From: Plantago major
Lineage: Eukaryota; Streptophyta; Magnoliopsida; Lamiales; Plantaginaceae
Direction of reading: 5' to 3'
Assembly (NCBI GenBank): GCA_026545765.1
Contig: JAIFAC010000321.1
Location: 1 to 64,000, forward strand
Length of the DNA: 64,000 nucleotides
The position numbers were made by a program, and so were the translations under genes. Below, in pieces: positions 1 through 10,196 of the stretch. Each line of letters opens with the position of its first letter. Within the stretch, counting starts at the first letter, position 1. The notes beneath the pieces were generated by a model. The model saw nothing but the letters and a program-made list of their open reading frames with translations, ran no database searches and was not told where the DNA came from.

Positions 1-33
1 TTCCGTCCGCCAATTCGTAGATTTCTTGTAGTG
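1..33. mobile_element. Right terminus of a CACTA (En/Spm) DNA transposon
   Basis: The window opens inside the end of a CACTA element. The last bases read TTTCTTGTAGTG, the reverse complement of the CACTACAAGAAA terminus seen at 4827. The preceding bases (TTCCGTCCGCCAATTCG) resemble the subterminal sequence near 4840. The element ends at 33 and the next three bases are TCG. Its body lies outside the window. It is not the other end of the 4827 element, because the flanking trinucleotides differ (TCG versus TAA). Confidence 0.75.
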
Positions 34-99
34 TCGATCAACAGTCTAGCAGCTTGATTCACTAGAGTTTGTAAATGAATTATCTTTCAACTTCATGTT

Positions 100-1020
100 C
101 TCGATTTGTTCGAGGATAAAATAGATAATGATAATTCATTCCACGATATATTACTTCCCAACTTTTCCAAATGCTTTTCCCCCATTGTTGGAAAGTTTGA
201 TTCATCAATGGCAATCAAAACCTGCCGTAAACAAATCTCCAAAGAGATGGTTCTAAATACTTGATGATCAAGGAGATTCATACCTAACATATATCCTCAT
301 TCTTCTTTCGTCTACCAGTGCTATGTGAGCAATAGGCACATAAACAACACATCCAAACATTTTCAGATGAGATATATTTGTCGATAACCATATACCATTT
401 GCATAGGGAGAACTTATGATAGCTTGTCGGGTTTGATGCTAACAAGTGTTGCAAAGATGTAAATTGATGTCCCCATGTCGATGCAAGGAGTCTAGATTGC
501 ATAAGTAATGGCTTTGCAATTAATCGAGCCATTAATAAATGATTCGGCCATACCATTTTGTGTATGAACTTGTGCAACAGATGTTCAACTTTATGCCAAT
601 CGACATGCAATAATCGTTAAATGCTCATGATGAAAATTCAAAGAAGATTATCAAGACTAATGCTCTTGATTGAGAATCGTGAAAGTGTGCTCAGAACTAA
701 TTATTGGGCAAGGCCTGCAAATGCCATATTACTTGGTAGATAATAAGCACATGTGACCATCTCAGATGCATCTATCAAACCATAAAATATCCGGAATGGT
801 CCATATGGTCAGATTGGTCCACATATATTCCATGAATTCTTTCAAGAAAAGAAGGATTTCCATATCCAACCTTTTCAAATGATGGATTTGTAATCACTTG
901 TTTTAGAGCAAGCACCACATGAGAATTCCTCATGTGGTAAATCTTTTGATTTTTCAACGTATGACCACATGAATTTTCAATAATCTTTCGCATCATCATT
1001 GATCCGAGATGGCCTAACCG
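100..1020 (-). pseudogene. Decayed Ty1/copia integrase
   Basis: This is a degenerate remnant of a copia integrase, read on the minus strand and scattered over several frames. Recognisable pieces in order are an HHCC-side segment (MMMRKIIENSCGHTLKNQK, near 940-999), a core fragment (SFLERIHGIYVDQS, near 820-860), the segment around PLLMQSRLLASTWGH (near 470-520) and PTSYHKFS (near 420), followed by a G-patch-like stretch. Stops and frameshifts break every domain. It belongs to a different copia lineage from the large nest further right. The reverse transcriptase would lie to the left, beyond the CACTA end, and is absent. The family match is my recognition of motifs and no search was run. Confidence 0.7.
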
Positions 1021-1639
1021 TCATGCCAAACTTTAAAATGCTATCAATTTATTTTTCCATAGCATATGTTTCAATTGCTCTAATCTTAGTGCAATATCAT
1101 CCAAGGGCAATTCCAGTCTTTCCAAGACAATTTTCACCGGATTTCACCGATGTGATATAAAGAAATTCTTTGCCATTTTCACTTATGGTCTCAACATGAT
1201 ATTCATTATGTCTAATATCTTTAAAGCTCAATAAGTTTCATGAGACTTAATTAGAAGAATATAATGCTTCTTCTATCGCAATCATCATTCCATTTCGTAA
1301 AGGTTATGTTCGCCTACTGTAGCCTTCAATCAATTTCACACTACCAGAAATTGTATTTACATTTGCTTGTCTCATGATAAGTAGTCAAAAAACTTGACAT
1401 GATTGAATATGATGTGTCAAGACTATCACCAGTATATTCTACCATTTGTCTCGGATATTGTCATATTATCTTCAAGAAATAAAATAAGCAACATAAATAA
1501 AAGAAAAAACTTGATTTTATCTCAATGACAAAAATCCTAAGCTACCAAAGTACATCGTAAATGCCAGAAAATTCAAATCATAAATGCAAAAAAGAAACAA
1601 ATCCTAAGCTACTTCAAAAATAAACAACTCAAATTTGTG
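1021..1639 (-). pseudogene. Degenerate protease/linker part of the old copia element
   Basis: Lies between the integrase remnant and the gag remnant of the same element. Pieces such as LVMRQANV are readable on the minus strand, but I cannot define a protease active site. The assignment rests on position only. Confidence 0.4.
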
Positions 1640-2710
1640 TACTTCCATCACCATTTATGGTATTATTTGCCCCTTCAGGGATCTCAAAGAAATCATCAGG
1701 TATATCACTTTTGTATCCATGATCAGTAAAGAAATCAGCCACATCGAAATGAGTAGCATCGTATAATACGAGTGGTCTTGTCTTCTACAAAATTAGCCTC
1801 AAATTCTTTTCTCTAAGTGATGCTTGGTAAAGATCCACAAGATGTTGAGAAGTATGACATTTACGCTCCAAAGGATCATTCATACCACATTTATAACACT
1901 TTTCATCAACATTCTTCCTTTGCCAAGTCCAGCTTTTGGATCCTTCCCTTTATGGTGGTGGTTTGCAGATAGCTATTATTTCGACGATATCCTCCACCAC
2001 GCCCATAACCACAACCAGAGCTATTATTAGGACGATTTCTCCACGCCCATAACCACGACTCAGAAAGTTATTATTAGACGATTTCCTCCACGTCCACGCT
2101 GCCATGATTGGAATTTCTTCCAATGGTAAAAGATGTCACATTCGCTTTTGTGGTTTCGATCAGCATCACTTGGGTTTCATGGTTTTTCAAAGAAGAGCTC
2201 ATTATTTTGCTCACCACTAGAAGGCATGAGATCAACTCGTAGTATTTCTTAAAGCCCATTACACGGTATTGATGTTGCAACATCATATTAGAGGCATGAA
2301 AAGTGGTGTATGTCTTTCCAACATGTCATCATCAAGGATCGCTTCACCACATAACTTCAATTTAGAAGTGATTCTAACATCGCAGTAATTAAAATCATCG
2401 ACAGATTCAAAATCTTGCCGCAAGTGAAGCTTTCATTCAAATCGGGCTCTAGAAGTATCACCGTTTTTGGTGATCATACCTTTCTTTCAAGATCTTGATG
2501 AAGGTATTCAATTTTCAAACTTTCATCAAGATGAAGGCGAAGAAAAATCATCGCTTTAGCCTTATTCGCTAGTCGACGACAAATTTTATCGCTCTCCCAG
2601 GCCCTCGCATCTAGTGGATTTCATCGAGAATCCATGACAAATAATTGTTTCCACTAATGTCAAGTGCCACAAATTCGAGATTGGTTAAATTTGTTATAGC
2701 TCTACAAGAA
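1640..2710 (-). pseudogene. Decayed Ty1/copia gag of the same old element
   Basis: Minus-strand remnant of the gag of the element whose integrase lies at 100-1020. The N-terminus near 2690 reads NLEFVALDISGNNYLSW in one frame, a typical start of this gag type. The piece at 2074-2286 includes QYRVMGFKKYYELISCLLV, the UBN2-like gag core. A zinc-knuckle-like stretch (CYKCGMN, then H and C) followed by HLVDLYQASL lies around 1800-1900. Glycine- and arginine-rich sequence with internal duplication (about 1960-2090) precedes the knuckle. Many frameshifts and stops are present, and no intact reading frame remains. Confidence 0.65.
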
Positions 2711-3014
2711 AATAGAATTTTATTAGTCAAATAGGTTTCAATAAACATACGGCCAAATAGACATACAATACGAAGCAACATGCAGATTAAAAGAAAAGGG
2801 TAATCATGATCTTTGTTTAGGATTTTGGGATCTCAGCTTGGTTGAACACTTTCACATGATGACGACGGTAGAGAAAATAGGTATAATAGAATAGAGTTTA
2901 TTCTGATCATAAAGTCGGAGATACGATGATATATAAGGAAAGAATCTTCTAGAAAGATATCTAGAAGTGTATCATAAATACATTATAAGGCTCGTTATCT
3001 TCAACTGTAATTTT

Positions 3015-3081
3015 TCGAATCGAATCAATCAATCAATTGTAGATAAAATATAATCAAGCAGAATCGAATCGAATCGAATTT
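3015..3081. repeat. (GAATC)n / (AATC)n simple repeat cluster
   Basis: Contains CGAATCGAATCAATCAATC and, 40 bases later, four GAATC units in a row. It is one of three or four clusters of the same pentamer in this 2-kb region. Confidence 0.85.
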
Positions 3082-3436
3082 TGCTTAATAATTGAGCCTA
3101 ACTCTTCTAATAATAGTCCTAATAAGATATTAACTTTACAAATTTATCTCGAGCATTATTTTCAAATTTTATTTAGACGTCAGAATCAAAACAAACACAA
3201 ATAAACATGGATTATCTACATAATATTAGGTCGATTGCTTCAAAAATAGGACGTCAAACTTTAAGAGGAGTAATAAAGATAAGATTTCATCCAAGTAGGA
3301 GGTGGACCCAAAGATAGATATTTAAACCAAATAATTTAGAGATGTGATTACATGATAGAACGGCAATAAAAAAAAGTCATCCTATTGCAATCTTGATAAT
3401 CAATTTCATTTATGAACTATCAATCAACTTAATGGA

Positions 3437-3486
3437 ATCGAATCAAATCAAACGAATCAATTGAATCGAATCGAATCGAATCAATA
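3437..3486. repeat. (GAATC)n simple repeat cluster
   Basis: Imperfect run of AATCGAATC and AATCAATTG units ending in consecutive GAATC repeats, the same motif as at 3015 and 4563. Confidence 0.85.
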
Positions 3487-4199
3487 AATTATTTTGTAAT
3501 AATAATAAAAATTATATGATGGTATATATAATCACAATTAAAAAAACGTATTATTTTTGTCATCTTTCTCACACTTTTCCTACTTTTTCTCACTACTTTA
3601 CTTTTTATTTATTATTATATAACAAACTTCAAAACCAACCGTGTGGAAAATAATATCGACAATAACTCGATTAAAATCAATTTTAATCGTCAGATAAACC
3701 GCTTTTATCTAGTTTTTTTGAATCTGTGAAATTTATTACTACTTGAAAACGTTTATGAGAGCATGGACAATGTTCGGCAAATAAAATAATTAAAAGCTTA
3801 ACCAAAATCACTAGTCCATAAACCATGCACAAGCTCGTGCCAACAACTTTACATCAACACTCTTTCTTGTCCAGAACCTCCAGCCTTGTTCCATTTTCCA
3901 AACTGCTTCTTCAACTTTCATGTCCCAATACACATATTTCAACTTTTATGAAAAGAAATTAAGTATATTTGATTAACGAACTTTGTTTTATATTTTTTTG
4001 TAATTTGCAAGTAATTTTCATTTAAGTTCTAAAAAAATCTCCTTAGAAAGTTAATAATGGACCGGAAGTATATTTGATTAAAAATCGATGTTTAGTGGTT
4101 TAATTTTACCTCAAAAATATCATAATTATACCTCCAAAACCCAAACCCTAAGGAAACCAAAAGTCAGAATTTTACCTCCAAAACCTCAAACCCTAAGAA

Positions 4200-4228
4200 A
4201 TTGTGTGTGTGTGTATATATACACACTC
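4200..4228. repeat. (GT)n(AT)n microsatellite
   Basis: TGTGTGTGTGTGT followed by ATATATACACAC, a short compound dinucleotide repeat that can fold on itself. Confidence 0.85.
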
Positions 4229-4517
4229 TAACTATTCACGAATCTCATCCCAACTCCGAGCTAGCTTCCACCGCCACCTCAATTGATGTATCGACAGAGT
4301 ATGAACCAGACATGCTACTCGTGTTCCTCGTAGTTTCTTATCTTAACTCACATTTTACTGTAGAAAAGATGGGTAATTCAAATTGTAATTATACTCTTTA
4401 TTTCATTGATCTACTAAAAGTCGTATTAAAAGAAATAAAGAAAAGTTGAAAATAACTCAATCGGATAAATTTTCTTATTTTCCTCGCATAAAAGACCGTG
4501 TAAATAAATGATAAAAT

Positions 4518-4560
4518 AACAACAACAACAAACAACAACAACAACAACAACAATAATAAT
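4518..4560. repeat. (AAC)n microsatellite
   Basis: Run of CAA/AAC trinucleotides with one interruption, ending in AATAATAAT. The long leucine/valine runs in the translated reverse strand here are an artefact of this repeat. Confidence 0.9.
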
Positions 4561-4562
4561 TT

Positions 4563-4612
4563 AATGAATCGAATCGAATCAATCAAGATTTAGCCGAATC
4601 GAATCGAATCAA
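4563..4612. repeat. (GAATC)n simple repeat cluster
   Basis: GAATCGAATCGAATCAATC occurs twice within 50 bases, the same motif as at 3015 and 3437. Confidence 0.85.
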
Positions 4613-4826
4613 TGAGTTTTCATTGAAGAGAACAAAGTTTTACTAGTATTAGTGTTTTAGTTATATGGAATGTTAGATATTTTATATATTCCTATTTTAC
4701 TCATTATTCTGCCGGTTTCGCTTTGTTCTTCTTCGTCTAAACTCATTCAGCTTCCATTTACTTAGGCTCGTTTCTCTTCAATCGCAATTTTCGAATCAAT
4801 TGAATCAATTGTAGTATAAAATATAA

Positions 4827-5200
4827 CACTACAAGAAATCCGCCAAATAGCGACGGGATAGCGACGATCGCTATTTAGCGACGCATCGCTAGTTTAGCGA
4901 TGGATTTCATCTGTCGCTACTCAGCTTTAATCACCAGTTTAGATGATTTGAGACGATTGAGCAAATCGCCAATCCGCCTCAAATCCGCCGCTAATTCATC
5001 ACTATTTCGCTATATTTTCCGTTGTTATTTGGCGACGATACAAAATATCTGTCGTTATTTAGGAACGGATATAATATCCGCCCCAAATAAGTCGACCAGA
5101 TTAAAAAGAAAATAAAAAGAACGAATTTAGCGACGGACAGACTATCCGCTAAATAGCTTCGATAGCTGCCGCTAAATTGGGATAGTTACGGGCATCCCTT
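4827..5200. repeat. CACTA subterminal repeat region
   Basis: Dense copies of GCGACG/CGTCGC-like and TAGCGA/TCGCTA motifs in both orientations right after the CACTA end. These arrays are the usual binding sites for the element's transposase. The motif density is directly visible. The binding role is family knowledge. Confidence 0.7.
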
Positions 5201-5915
5201 TTCCCCATTGCTTCGCTTTCTTTTCTCGCAATTTCGCAATTTCGACCAAATCTCCGCCATTCGCCAATTTTGAAGTGTTTTTCAAGCTCGGGACAAGAAG
5301 TTCGGTGTTCAATCAATTTCGCCTTCCTTCCGCTTAATCAAGGTATTTTGGCTAAAACCATTAGTTCGCCAAATTTGGGAATTTTGTTAATTTTGACTAA
5401 TTTGAGCAATTGCATGTGTATTGTAAGTATGTAGTAGTTAGTTTAGCTTATATTACGAGGTGTTAACTTTGAGATGTTCAATTGATATATTGATTGTGAA
5501 TTTGGATTTTAGTATAATGTTAGGATGTTTCGAAGTATGTAGGTTGTTAATTTGATATTTTCAGATATGTAGTAGGATTAGAAGATTTAGTCGAGTGTTT
5601 TGAAACCCTTACTTGTTGACAAATTTGAGAATTTTGTTAATTTCACTAATTAGATCAATTGTATGTTTATGGGAACTATAGTATACTAGCTAGTTAACTT
5701 TGTGCAATTGATATATTGATTGTGAATTTGTATTGTTAATTAGTATAATGTTAGGATGTTTGTAAGCACGTAGTAATTTTGATTCGATAAATTCAGATAT
5801 GCACTAGATTATGAAGATTTAATTAAGTATTTTGAGACTATTTGGTGATTATATTAACGTAAAATGCATGTTATTAATCTAATAATTGTAGACGTGTCGT
5901 GCTAATCATCTAATT
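5201..5915. other. AT-rich leader/intron of the CACTA element
   Basis: No coding signal. An imperfect duplication is visible: TTGATATATTGATTGTGAATT occurs near 5480 and again near 5707, each followed by AGTATAATGTTAGGATGTTT-like sequence, so about 230 bases seem to be tandemly repeated. Confidence 0.5.
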
Positions 5916-6106
5916 ATGAATCCCGATCGCTCACGGATGTACCACGCATAGTTAATGTAATTCAGTTAGTTTTGTGGAAGGGTTGAATCCTTCATCACTT
6001 TCAAGCGCCATACGTACTACTTGTTTGAGTCGGGGAAGATGAAGTGCCCTTGCAATGCTAACAAATGTAGGAATAAATAATTTTGCCTCCTAAATGGTAG
6101 CGAGCA
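5916..6106 (+). pseudogene. CACTA transposase-associated domain, broken
   Basis: Read from the ATG at 5916 this gives MNPDRSRMYHA, then stops, then VESFITFKRHTYYLFESGK followed by MKCPCNANKCRNK and another stop. The order (start motif, V-E-S-F-I segment, then the C-P-C-x3-K-C knuckle) is that of the transposase-associated domain found at the N-terminus of plant CACTA TNP2-type transposases. At least three in-frame stops make it non-functional. The catalytic transposase domain that should follow is missing, and after about 6106 the sequence changes character at a palindrome. Confidence 0.7.
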
Positions 6107-6129
6107 CTAAACGTAAGGGTTCAGAAATT

Positions 6130-6170
6130 ATATGAGGTATGGTGTTATCATGTAACACCATACCTCATAT
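6130..6170. repeat. 18-bp perfect inverted repeat (hairpin)
   Basis: 6130-6147 and 6153-6170 are exact reverse complements (core GAGGTATGGTGTTA / TAACACCATACCTC) around the 5-base loop TCATG. It lies where the transposase fragment stops, so it may be a foldback formed at a deletion breakpoint. Confidence 0.9.
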
Positions 6171-6576
6171 TCATGTATTCTTTACTAACACATTTTTTCC
6201 GCACTTTCTTATATGCTTTGCAGATGTCGCCAAAGGAAGTCCACATACCTTCCTCCCGTGTAGGGGTACTAGGGGAGTCCATCGGTTCGTAGTACACCAG
6301 GAGTGGAGCTACTAGTCCTCCGTTGATATGATCTGTGGGAGCAAAGAACCCCTGTGTTCCAGACTCCACCGCCTACACGCCACATACCCCCGTGACTACC
6401 CTCCGACGGTGTCCCTATCTGACGCTGACCGACGGCATACATTCCAGGGAAGTTTGTTGTTCCCCAAGGACAGAACAAGTAAGTATTATGCATTTGTAGA
6501 ACATACACTTAAGATAAATATATGTTACATGATTTTACTAATGAATATTCGCTTCTTGTTTTCTTTGATAACGGGG
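6171..6576. other. Unassigned tail of the CACTA fragment
   Basis: GC-richer than its surroundings between about 6220 and 6480, with a TTTGCAG/ATG acceptor-like site near 6225 and an AACAAGTAAGT donor-like site near 6477. It could be one exon of a CACTA accessory gene read on the plus strand (serine/threonine/proline-rich translation). I do not recognise a domain. Confidence 0.35.
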
Positions 6577-7158
6577 TGTTAGGAATATTCGTCGATTTTA
6601 TTCCTTAAAGGTGGACTTTTCATCAGACTTTGAAATCATAGAAGAGTTGCAGAAAATCAACGGATTTGAAGATTTGAAGAGCATAGATTGTCAAGACAAG
6701 GTTTTCAGATACCTATGACCGATATCTTCAAGACACAAGCTTTTAAATAAACAGTTGCAAAAGATATATGAGAAATAAAATGTTTCAAACGAGGAAAGTG
6801 CCCATGATATCTACACTCGATACCTCGACATAAACTATGTTTCAAAAGAAATATATTATAACAAGTTGTTTCAACAAGTGGTATCCGAGTTGTAATAATC
6901 TCGAAAAGGACGGCAAAGCTCAGAACTCCGATAGTATAAGATCTCGATATATCAATGGTACCAAATTGCAACATTTGAACTGCCACAATTTACACTTGAA
7001 CAGATCACATTATTACCTCAGTATTTTTCATCACGTAAAAGTCTTCCGCCTTCTAATTACATCGATATCTTCACAGATATCTGAGAAACCGTGTTTATCG
7101 ACAAAAGTTTTAAAAGACTATTCACCCCCCTTCTAGTCTTTTACTTTGCCGTTATCTG
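6577..7158 (+). mobile_element. LTR fragment of copy F (plus-strand copia element)
   Basis: Starts with TGTTAGGAATAT, the sense-strand LTR start of this family (reverse complement of the ATATTCCTAACA end seen at 9841, 12051, 39449, 53491). It can be followed through segments homologous to the reversed LTRs (GGAAAGTGCCCA, ATTATAACAAGTTGTT, AAAAGACTATTCACC) to ACTTTGCCGTTATCTG at 7158. It lacks the final GGACCAACA and is much shorter than the 1.5-kb full LTRs, so it is internally deleted. Its orientation matches the plus-strand gag at 55382-57122, so I infer it is the 5' LTR of that element, inserted in the CACTA fragment. Confidence 0.75.
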
Positions 7159-7424
7159 AAATTAAGAGAGCGGAAGACTTTTCTGTGATAAGTGCACGTG
7201 CTCAGCAAGATAAGTGTAAGTACTTTGCAAGATAAGTAAAGCAAGTAATAAACTGCAGAAAGTAAATGACACAAGTCTTTTTATAGTGGTATCAAGGTAT
7301 GAATCCTTCAACTAATCCACTTCGCTTTCTCGCACTCTAGAATCCACTAAGACAGATAAATGAGGTAACCTTACAGATATCTTCTTGATTCCTAAATACA
7401 CCAGTTCCCAACCAAGTGTCTCTG

Positions 7425-7562
7425 AAGTTATTCCCCGCTTTCACAAACAAGTACTTCAGATTAAACCTTTTGATGCTCCTTAGTTTCCCAAACTAAGTAC
7501 TTCCGTGCTCAATAACCTCGAGTTATTCCTTAGTTTCCCAAACTAAGTTCTTCCTGCATCCA
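7425..7562. repeat. LTR hairpin array (copy C 3' LTR)
   Basis: Three tandem units of about 55 bases, each ending in AAGTACTTC. Two contain the perfect stem-loop TTAGTTTCCCAAACTAA. The first has a damaged stem. See the finding on covarying stems. Confidence 0.8.
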
Positions 7563-8581
7563 CCGCTTAAGGTGTCGTTAAGGTAATTGTCGTGAGCTTC
7601 TTTAATAACTTGTTCAGCTTATTCAGATAGCTCTATGAATCAAGTATACTTAATACACTTTGCAATGTATGGTATCTTGTTCTCATCGACCTAAGTCTAT
7701 GGTAAGTGTTCAAGAGAATGAAACTTAGATATGAAATCTTAGTTCAACTCTTTCACAAATAACAATGCTTGTTAATGATCGTGACACTTAGAACTTTTGT
7801 GCTACTTAGAATCAAGAGCTTTGGTCGCAACCAAAGCTTCAAGTTAAGTAGTTTTCTTGAGATAGCTTGTGAGTATTCAGTAAGTTCCGTGTGTTCTCAA
7901 GCGCCTAAGTGTTGATATTTATAGATGAATTTTGAGTGCCGCTTGAATAGTATCCGCTAGTTTAAATCAAATTCAAACTATTGTTATCTCAGTATAGTAA
8001 TCGAGGTGTTTGTCTTCTTTTTCGGTTACCATTTTGTTCGTATATTCTCGCACATTTAATGCACTGTACTATACTTTGTCCTGTAGTGCTAACGGAACAA
8101 TGCATGCTTTCTGAGGCTTTGCACGTCCTTTTCCAGAGATCATCACAGCTCCAGATATCACTTGTTAAGAATATATTGTTTCCCTGAAACATAATCTTTA
8201 TCCAAGGTATCTGAGTGTAGGTATCTGTGGGCACTTTCCTTGTTTCAGAAACCTTTTAATTTTCAGATATCTCTTGTAACACTGTTTATTTAAAAACGCT
8301 TGTGTCTTCAAGATATCTGGTCATACGTATCTGAAAAACCTTTGTCTTCAGCAATCTTGTGCAATCTTCAAGTCTTCAAAATTTGTTGAACTTTTCTTGT
8401 CAGATGCCTTCTTCTTGGTCTTCTTCAGAAAATAAAATTACATTTCGAGACCTAACATCCTATACAAGATTTGCTAGACTATCATACCTAGTGAGTTTCC
8501 TCTTTTACAGTGTTCAAGTGAACTAAGAGTACTAGTCACCTTTCTGAGCTAAGATAAGTCATTAGGTTGCTGATCAAAATC

Positions 8582-8775
8582 GGGAAAAATCCGACAAAGG
8601 TACCTTAAGTTGTGTCATTTCCGAAAAAGGTACCTTTAGTTGTTACCGCCCGATTTTGGTACCTTAACTTTCAATTTTGTCCAATTTGTATATCGTCACA
8701 TTCAATTTGATTTCATTAATTTTGACCATTTTAGTTGTGATATTTCCGCTTTTGGTACCTTTATTTGTGACAGTC
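8582..8775. repeat. Left terminal inverted repeat of the MULE
   Basis: Pairs with 9600-9812. It contains regularly spaced GGTACCTT motifs (near 8600, 8627, 8661 and again at 8754), so the TIR itself is built of a degenerate short repeat. Confidence 0.85.
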
Positions 8776-9029
8776 CGATTTTGGTATCTTTAAATGCATT
8801 ATTGTCCAATTTAGGTACCCTACGACACGTGTTGATTTAATATCGTGACACGTGTCACTTTGCAAAATACTAAAATACGTTGCATTAAAATGTAAATACG
8901 GTAGATATTTGTTAATTTCAAATAGGTCCTATTTTATGGGAAAAATTAAAATTATCCATGAGAATATGGACTATGGACTATCTTAGAAATTTAAAAATAA
9001 AAATAATTAAAGAAAAAGAAAAAAATACA

Positions 9030-9345
9030 TAGAAGCCATGGGAGCTGCTTCTTCTTCTTCCATGGCAGTCTACCATGGAAGCTCCATCGTGAAAGGATTT
9101 CACGCCTAAAGCTCCACCACGGAGCTTCCAGACGCCATGGTCCGACAGATCCGCCATGGCATGCTTCCACTACCAATTTGAAATTGAGGGTGGAGGTGCG
9201 AGGACATGCTCATGGTCGCGGGAGGGAGGTTGCGGCGGAGTGGGGTGGAAGGACCCCGGTGGAGGGGATGAAGCAACATGGCCATATTGAACTCCACACT
9301 TCACCATTGCCATGGATCTTCCAAAGTTAGAGCTTCATGGTGAAG
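9030..9345. other. GC-rich core of the MULE
   Basis: A sharply GC-richer island with seven CCATGG/CATGG motifs and partial inverted repeats (CCATGGAAGCTCC against GGAGCTTCC...CCATGG) inside an otherwise AT-rich element. It may be captured host DNA (Pack-MULE) or a further palindromic repeat. Short open frames on both strands show no recognisable domain. Confidence 0.45.
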
Positions 9346-9599
9346 CTTCAGCAAGCTTCCACGGCATAAATTGGGTTAATCTCAATTTTCTTGTTTTCTG
9401 CCAAAATTTTTTTGCCTTCTTTTTAACTTTTCTTTTGATCTTTTTTTGTTTCTACCTGTTTATTAATCTCATAATGGGACTTTTTGAAACTTATTTTGAT
9501 AAAATGGGGTTACTTCATAATTATCGAAACAATATGGTTCAATCGACATTGATTTAAAATTATTTTATTTGCAATTTTACCCATTAAAAGTTAAAATTG

Positions 9600-9812
9600 A
9601 CCATTATAAACAAATGTACCAAAAGTAAATGTCACAACTTAAGGTAAATTTTTCTAATTTTCCGCTAAAATGGTCAAAATTGACGAGCCATCAAATCAAT
9701 GACGAGTATACAAATTGACAAAATTGAAAGTTAAGGTACCAAAATCGACGGAATAACTAAAGGTACCTTTTTCGAAATGACATAACTTAATGTACCTTTG
9801 TCGGATTTTGCC
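9600..9812. repeat. Right terminal inverted repeat of the MULE
   Basis: Reverse complement of the left TIR with scattered substitutions and small indels (for example ACCTTAAGTTGTG on the left against ACATTAAGTTATG on the right). Confidence 0.85.
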
Positions 9813-9841
9813 GATCAAAATCTAAACAGATATTCCTAACA

Positions 9842-9857
9842 AATTTCCATTTTGATC
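9842..9857 (-). other. Polypurine tract remnant of copy C
   Basis: Directly abuts the LTR end. On the minus strand it reads AAAATGGAAATT then TGTTAGG. The better preserved equivalents in B and G read AAAATGGGGGAAATT. This is the primer site for plus-strand DNA synthesis of a minus-strand element. Confidence 0.7.
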
Positions 9858-10196
9858 AACGATGACTATCGACCTATTACAAACTGGAGGAGGAAACAAT
9901 CCACTACTTAATCATTTCTTATGATCTTCCAATTCATATAATTATGCATAAAGTAAGCATCAATCAAATCACAAGGTGTGATCTTTCGACAAGTTATCTT
10001 TTATAGAAAATAATATCCGAGAGTAAGTTCATCGATATATGTAGAAAGTCGCAAATAACTTTAGTACATAATACAATTCACCAACAAGATACAAAAAAAT
10101 ACATAGTAAATTAGGACAACATGAGTAACCAAGCTCCAAGTAGACATCCTAATGAACTAGTCTTCAACACTTCAAGTCTTCAAAAATACCCATGGA
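9858..10196. other. 3' untranslated part of the accessory gene, copy C
   Basis: Non-coding stretch between the polypurine tract and the accessory gene stop codon, homologous to 39465-39834 (B), 12546-12836 (A) and 58564-58976 (G). Confidence 0.6.

Larger units (their letters stand above)
2711..4826. other. AT-rich non-coding region with simple repeats
   Basis: No coding sequence is supportable here. The part next to the gag remnant (about 2720-3010) is probably the decayed leader and 5' LTR of the old copia element, but no clean TG...CA boundaries are visible. The remainder holds clusters of the pentamer GAATC, one GT/TA tract and one AAC tract, listed separately, and two single AAACCCTAA motifs. 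Confidence 0.5.
4827..6576 (+). mobile_element. 5' part of a CACTA (En/Spm) transposon
   Basis: Starts with CACTACAAGAAATC at 4827, preceded by TAA. The next 350 bases are packed with short subterminal repeats built on GCGACG, TAGCGAC and CGCTAAAT in both orientations, typical of transposase-binding subterminal regions of CACTA elements. A long AT-rich leader follows (about 5200-5915), then a degraded transposase-associated domain, then an unassigned coding-like stretch. The matching right end is not in the window. The element is cut at 6577 by the LTR of copy F. Confidence 0.8.
8582..9812. mobile_element. Non-autonomous Mutator-like element (MULE) with long TIRs
   Basis: A 1231-bp insertion in C's LTR flanked by a perfect 10-bp direct repeat GATCAAAATC (8572-8581 and 9813-9822). 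Other LTR copies show this sequence once, as ...GCTGATCAAAATCTAAACAG. The ends are long inverted repeats: GGGAAAAATCCGACAAAGG on the left against GGCAAAATCCGACAAAGG reading inward from the right, with homology for about 200 bases. A 9-10 bp target duplication and TIRs of this length are typical of MULEs. No transposase is encoded. The empty-site comparison makes the boundaries very secure. The superfamily rests on TSD length and TIR form. Confidence 0.88.
7159..9841 (-). mobile_element. 3' LTR of copy C, interrupted by a MULE
   Basis: Minus-sense LTR lacking about the first 110 plus-strand bases. It begins at AAATTAAGAGAGCGG, homologous to the inside of other LTRs, and ends with ATATTCCTAACA at 9841. 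The 1231-bp MULE at 8582-9812 plus its duplicated target splits it just before its end. A TATA-like box (minus strand, plus coordinates 7913-7924) and the hairpin array (7425-7562) are present. Followed at once by a polypurine-tract remnant, as expected for the 3' LTR of a minus-strand element. Confidence 0.85.

Noticed and set aside
4141..4200. Telomere-like AAACCCTAA motifs (4143 and 4188)
   Set aside because: Two isolated single copies with no tandem run. Such motifs are common in plant DNA.
4398..4586. Leucine/valine-rich reverse-strand reading frame resembling a membrane peptide
   Set aside because: It is the translation of the AAC microsatellite and AT-rich flanks.
8991..9297. Short open frames in the MULE core
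   Set aside because: Both strands are open because of GC-rich repeated CCATGG sequence. There is no domain, and different frames overlap.
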